Source: Calliopum simillimum (taxonomy: Eukaryota > Arthropoda > Insecta > Diptera > Lauxaniidae). Taken from it: a stretch of DNA of 64,000 nt. The translations under genes were made by a program, and so were the position numbers. The notes under the pieces are model-generated. The model was given only the letters and a program-made list of their open reading frames with translations. It was not told the DNA's origin and searched no databases. The DNA is taken from contig OX638371.1 of NCBI GenBank assembly GCA_951812925.1, positions 115,467,124-115,531,123 on the forward strand, written 5' to 3'. Within the stretch, counting starts at the first letter, position 1, and each line of letters opens with the position of its first letter. Below are positions 58,550 through 64,000 of the stretch, in pieces.

Positions 58550-60372
58550 TGGGGTACTTTGCTTCATTGTGTCTTGGATGGTAGCTTGGCCATGCAAATT
58601 TCAACTATTTACGTCAAGTAGTTTCTGAAATATGATGAATTAATTTTAAAGGAAGACGTGATATCGCCCACTTTTTTAGCCTAAGACCTAGCTCTTTTAA
58701 ATACTAAGATACCGTGAAAATTTCATTCAAATAGATCAGTTTCCAAGTCCATAAGTAACAAAGATACAAACAATATCTCATTGTGTGTTAAACCTTCTCT
58801 TGTACAAAGGGCGGGGCATCTTTAATTAAATTATACCAAAGAATATTAATTGTCTCATTTAAGTACATGGAGTAAATAGTCTCAGAGATATGACATTTTT
58901 TTAAGGGCATGGTGCCTACCATTTTTCTCTTGGACATTATTTGTGCCGAAACTCTTAATACATATACCAAATCTCATCCATGTCTGTTAAATATTTTCAG
59001 CGATATGATATAATTTTTTTGGAAACACGAATTATCCAAGAGGGGAAGGGTGAAAAAATTTATTTTGAAACCAAAAGGTCGTAATAAGTCATGTTACGCG
59101 TAGAAAAAACGAAAACAAGTTTTTTTTTTTAAAGTTCTGGTTCCAACATCCTACACGGTGCTCTAACAGTCGATAGGTTTTTTGAATATGTTGAGAAACT
59201 CTGTGAATGGGGTTTCATTTGTATTAGTTTAGTGGTCTGAAAAATGCAAACCCCGAAATCGTAGCTGATCATCCCCGCGAAATATCGCAAAAATACATAT
59301 CCCATATAAAATAAAAAAAATTTAGAAAAAAGAACGCAACAAACAAATATAAAAATAGTTATATTTAATGTATTTTGCAATGCTGAATCCGAATCTGGCC
59401 TTAAAATTGCTATATCTCACACGGTTTTCGAGATATCTTGGCATAAACAAGGAAAAAATACCGTTTTTGCTATATTTTGAAGCTCTATAACTATAGTACA
59501 GAACATTCATACGCAAAATTCGATACATTATCTGAAAGACTTAATATTTTTCTTTAAAACCGCATTTAAGTTACGTCAATAGCTTAATTTTTCTCCGAAA
59601 TATCGTAGACTGAAATAATGACTTTCTTAACTTTTTAGGTTAGAATATTTCCGAGAAAAATAAAGATATTGACATTATTTGAATTAGGTTTAGAAGATTG
59701 ATTAGAGCTTTCCATTTCTGCATCAGAATTTACGGATACACGTCCTGTTATATAGCTCCAAAACACAACAATAAAACATAGCATCGGCATTTTTTCCTTG
59801 TTTAGGCTAAGATATCTCAAAAACCGTATGAAGTATAGCAATTCTAAGGCCGGATTCGGATTCAACATTGCCAAATACATTAAAATAACTATTTTTATAT
59901 TTGTTTGTTGCGTTTTTTTTTCTGAATTTTTTTTATTTTATATGGGATATGTATTTTAGCGATATTTCGCATGGATGATCAGCTACGATTTCGGGGTTTG
60001 CATTTTTCAGACCACTAAGCTAATACAAATGAAACCGCATTCACAAATTTTCTCCACATATTCAAAAAACCTATCGACTGTTCAAGAGCACCGTGCCTAG
60101 GGGGACCCTTGGGTGAAATAATTTTGTTTCCACTAAAATGTTGTAGAAAGTCATGAAACGCGTAGAAAACACAAAAAAAGAAAAAATTTTTAGTTTGTCA
60201 TCCTAGGGGGGACCTTTGGGTGAAAAAAAAACCCAAAAAAATTAAGATGCAGAAACACGCGCCGTACCCAAAAAACCATAAATATAAATTATCGCAGAGA
60301 TCGGTTCAGCCATTTAGGGGTCTATAAGGAACATACAGATAGACATACAAACATTCATTTTTATATATGAAG
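58550..60372 (+). repeat. dispersed repeat C, copy 2 (interrupted)
   Basis: 58550-59153 and 60096-60372 carry the same recurring blocks as copy 1. The end around gatcggttcagccatttagg and tctataaggaacatacag matches 53095-53140. A foldback element at 59154-60095 separates the halves. Confidence 0.55.
59154..60095. mobile_element. foldback element, 942 bp
   Basis: The inverted ends cacggtgctc and a gtcgataggttttttgaa block are followed by a long inverted match through gaaac..cattcaca, gtagctgatcat, atatcccatataaaat, acaaacaaatataaaaatag and ttttccttgttta. The arms are about 380 bp or more, with a diverged centre. The 4-bp repeat ccta flanks it (59150-59153, 60096-60099). Confidence 0.8.
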
Positions 60373-63300
60373 CAAAACACGCCAAGCGTACTAGCTGAAA
60401 ATTTCTCTTCGATTTTGCTCAAATTTGGCAATATGGTAGATCCGTTGTGCAAGAACAATAATCCGGGTGGATTTGGTTCTAGTGCCATTTGTTGTTAAAA
60501 AACAGGGTGTTGAAGTTGGCGTTTTTAGTCATTTTCATGAAAAAGGGTGTTTTTTCAAAAATTTATACAGTAGCTTACACCAAAGTTTGTAAATTGATAC
60601 ATGTAAGTTACTGGTCCAATTCATTTTTAAGTGTTCTTTTTATAAAAAAAATATTATTTGGTGAAAAAATTTTTTTTCACCAAAATTTTGATGTATGACT
60701 CAAGATGGGATTAGATCGCTAGATGAGAGTTTTTGGCTTTTGAACGCCCGCGGTAAGCAAAACTCTTTGTTTACTCAAGAGGAAGGCATCTTACGAAAAA
60801 AGTGTACCAGGCATACAAATACGTGTGAATATCAAAATTTATTTTTTTCGGTGAACAATTCTCATTTATTAAAAATCTCGTCATTATCGTTTATGTGCAT
60901 CATTTTTAGTAAGTCCACTGAATTTATTGATCATTCTGTTAATGCACTTATAGATGATGCCGATATTGAAATTTCATTTAGAACTTAACTTGAATTTCAA
61001 ATTTTGAGTTGGAAAACGAAAATTATTTGAACTAAAAGTTTAATTGTTAAATTGAAGATTTTATTCTTGCGACAAATACTTATAGCACAGGAAAATAAGA
61101 CGAAAAAAGAGCTTCTGTGCGAAAAAATTCGCAGTGGAAATTTTTCACCGGAATTGTCTTTATTTATGCATGATACACAAACTGTGAAAAGTCCATTGCA
61201 AAGTCGTGTGTGCATAAAAAGTTATTAAGGCTCAAAGGTCGCTAAAATCAGTTTTTTGCAAATATCTCGCTAATGCTAAATTTTACAGAAAAATGTTGGT
61301 CTTCAGATTTGTAGCACAGGAAATTTCTTACAAAAGCACGTTAAAAGTATTTGCGTACGACTTCTAGTTTAGGAGATTATCCAATTGAAAAAGTTGTTAA
61401 CAGTTATGATATGAAATATTCCCTATGAGTTCATATTAAAATATCTAACTTTTTAAATTGCAATAACTCTTCAATGAGAAGTTGTACAAACAAAATTAAA
61501 ATGCCATTTGAAAGATAATTTAATTTTCTATATACCGTACAAAATTTTTTTCGAACTGCTCATGACCTTAAAAATATTTTTGAATAACCGTTAAGGCTTC
61601 GAAATTACTGGTATTTTAAGGATATCTGCGAATTGATAAGTACTACGATAAAAAGTAATGGGACCAAATTTGTAGAGAATTACAAGATCTACAAAAAATA
61701 AGCGATATGTGTACAAATATGTTTTAAATGTGGTCGAATTAGTCAACTCCTTGTAATTTTGTTTTTTTTTTCGTGAGTTAGCAATTTAAGTAACATCTCG
61801 AGGTTTCTCGAATCAAATCGATATTGTTGTCATTTATTTTCCAAAAACATATGACACATGCACTATACACACATTAAACTATAATTTATGGGGTGCTGTG
61901 TGAGAGTTTCTTTTGTGAATAATTATAAAATGTAATGTTTCCCCTAAAATGTTACCCCTCTCCCTTTAAAATGAATAATTAAATGAGTTCACAAGTTTGC
62001 TGCTCCACAATAATTATAGAAAAAAACAAAAAAACATTTTCTTTTTGAACAACTTTGACGCCTTCACTGTAATTAAACAAAAAAAATATTTTTGAACAGA
62101 CCAAAAAAGAAACTAATTAAAGGCCCACGAAATAAAAAAAAAAATTTCCATTGAATTATTAATGAAAGAAAAATGAACAAGAAAAAAACAAATGAAAAAA
62201 TTTAATTACAATTTTCACAAGAGTCATACCAAACGAAGATGGAAAAAAATGTGGCATTAAAGAAAAAATAAAAAAAAATTAATAATAAAAATTAAAACTA
62301 AAGAAGTAGTTGCGCACCAAATGATAAACGAAAAGAAAAAAAAAAAAAAAAAAAAAATTAATTTTAGTTCACTTTGTTTTCTTTTTTATTTGTAATTAAT
62401 GGTTTTCTTTTATAATTTTTGTGTATTTGTAATAAGCACTTTGTTGCTGCAATAAGTTTTACATACAGTTGTTGCTTTTGTATTTAATTCATTACATTAA
62501 AAATGTTTCTTTGTTGTTGTTGTTTTTGTAGTACAACATTTTGTGTTTACAACTGTCATGCTGACAAGGCGTATTTTATTGCTGTTTCTTCTGTTGTCTC
62601 TTTCTTTTTGTGTTGCCTACTTAATGCAATAAAAGTTAAATTTTAATTATCTACGCATGCGTTCGCTCGCTGCGACTAACGTGTAATTAATTTATGTAAA
62701 ATTGTTGTAAAAAAAAATACATATATTATACACTTAACGCTTTTAATTAGTTTTTTTTTGTTTTTCGGTTCGGTATTTTTTACTTTGCATTGTTGGAGAG
62801 CACAATAGTAATTTGTAATACAGGAAATGCATAAATAAATCAATTGAAGAAAATTTCAATAGTAATTACAAAAAACATATTTCTGTACAAAAACCTTAAG
62901 AAATAAGATTTTTATTTTCATAATTCAATAAATGAAAAAATTTTATTTTTGTTTTATTTTAATTTCATTTACATTAAACGGCATATTTTATTTTGATAAA
63001 ATCTTTTTCTGACTATCGTACATTGCTTTGCTTAGAATTATCAAATAATGGTGCAAAAATGATGCTCAAAAGAAACGCCGTGTCTACGTATATATACATA
63101 CTAAATATTATATCGTTTGTACAATCTTTTTCTGCTGATAAAAATGCAAGAAAACAACAAATTCCGTCGTGACATAAGTATTTTGACATAAACGATGTTA
63201 TGTTTAGTATGCATATTTATTGCGGCCTTTCTCTTGAGCATCATTTTCGCACCATTATTTGACAGTTCTAAGCAAAGCAACGTTGAATAGTCACAATTTG

Positions 63301-64000
63301 TCAAAATAATTATACCGACTGGTACATATCAAAGTATAATTTTTTTTATAAAAATCGTGCAGTGTTCTTTATTGTGCACAATAAAAACAGCAAACTCCAT
63401 TAACAAAGTAAATAAATGTAAACACAAAATAAAAACTTTATAAATTAATAAATAAAAACAAAAAATAAAAATTATACGTTTACTTAACTATTTGCGTCAT
63501 TTGAATGCCAACAATTTCACTAGATTAAAAAAACATTAAATGGAAATTCTCCGAATTGGCTCAGTAAAAAAAACCCAGCCAAAATAAGAACTAAGCAAAT
63601 ATTTATAATGAAATAAAAATTATAATAATAAAAAAAAAATTAAAAAATTAAACAACAATGGTAACAAAAACCCAACCAAACAATGAAAGAAATTGACAAT
63701 TAAGTAAATAAATGAAATACAAAAATCTACAAAAATTTACACAAATGTAAAATGTTTGAAAAAACTCCAAGCAAAAACAAAAAAATTAAAATAAAAACCA
63801 TTTAAGTACAGCATTAAAAAGTATTAAATAAACACGAATCAGTGAAAAGAATAAATAAACAAAAAACAATTTATAATTTTTTTTTTTATTTTCAAATTAT
63901 TAAAATAAAGAAATAAGACTGCGCGTGGATATACAACGCTTTTGTTTAATGTTTTAATTAATAAAATAAATAAAAAAAAAAGAAAAAGCATTAAAATGAT
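60373..64000. other. intronic stretch to the window end, no gene
   Basis: AT-rich DNA with A-rich and T-rich runs (a long A run near 62336-62357) and a TTG-rich patch at 62440-62640. 61040-61640 looks like an old non-coding repeat. A short inverted match involving 63010-63060 and 63220-63290 (ctttgcttagaa, caaataatggtgc) marks a possible small hairpin element at about 63020-63280. Confidence 0.4.

Larger units (their letters stand above)
29267..64000 (+). other. large bab1 intron (start; end not in window)
   Basis: No frame downstream encodes the rest of Bab1 (the next residues or the psq helix-turn-helix), so the intron is at least 34.7 kb. It contains many transposon insertions (listed separately) and several unique CAA/TTG-rich islands. 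In Drosophila the first bab1 intron holds the abdominal anterior and dimorphic enhancers, so the transposon-free islands are regulatory candidates by position only. Confidence 0.75.

Noticed and set aside
60695..60988. 97-codon plus-strand frame
   Set aside because: The translation has mixed composition but no recognisable motif, and the surroundings look like non-coding repeat.

Overview
The window is an AT-rich piece of an animal nuclear genome, almost certainly a higher fly (Diptera). It has one recognisable host gene part: a large exon of the bric-a-brac transcription factor gene bab1. This exon carries the first 651 codons, including the BTB domain, and ends at a clean splice donor. Everything else is non-coding DNA, low-complexity CAA/TTG-rich islands of the kind common in fly introns, and a dense layer of transposable elements. 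I cannot name the species. The bab1 protein, the CAA/TTG islands and the element mix fit a schizophoran fly outside Drosophila.

Layout. 1-4762: AT-rich non-coding DNA with a degenerate direct repeat and one coding-like island. 4763-9640: two inverted-orientation copies of a TIR element that carries tRNA-like modules (A-box/B-box pairs at tRNA spacing). One copy is interrupted by a 905-bp TIR element. 9641-14880: a decayed mariner-like transposase split by a young gypsy-type LTR retrotransposon with apparently identical 198-bp LTRs and a 5-bp target duplication. 14878-15746: a hairpin (foldback) element. 16272-18650: a non-LTR retrotransposon on the minus strand with an open 713-codon RT frame. 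18650-26799: upstream DNA of bab1, with a hAT remnant, a CTTGGT hexamer satellite, a possible 5' non-coding exon/promoter island and a small RT remnant. 26800-29266: the bab1 exon. 29267-64000: the start of a bab1 intron of at least 34.7 kb. It holds a Tc1-derived long-TIR element, a full-length mariner with a hAT inserted in its transposase, a pogo/Tigger-like remnant, a Helitron 3' end, several MITEs and foldbacks, and unique CAA/TTG-rich islands.

How the parts relate. In Drosophila the first intron of bab1 contains enhancers that drive sex- and segment-specific abdominal expression. The islands that are not transposon here are therefore the natural candidates for regulatory DNA. The downstream exons with the psq DNA-binding domain are not in this window. 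The nested insertions give a relative history: the mariners are old, hAT and gypsy came later, and the gypsy copy is very recent. The most unusual signal is the set of tRNA-like modules inside TIR elements, repeatedly arranged as inverted pairs.
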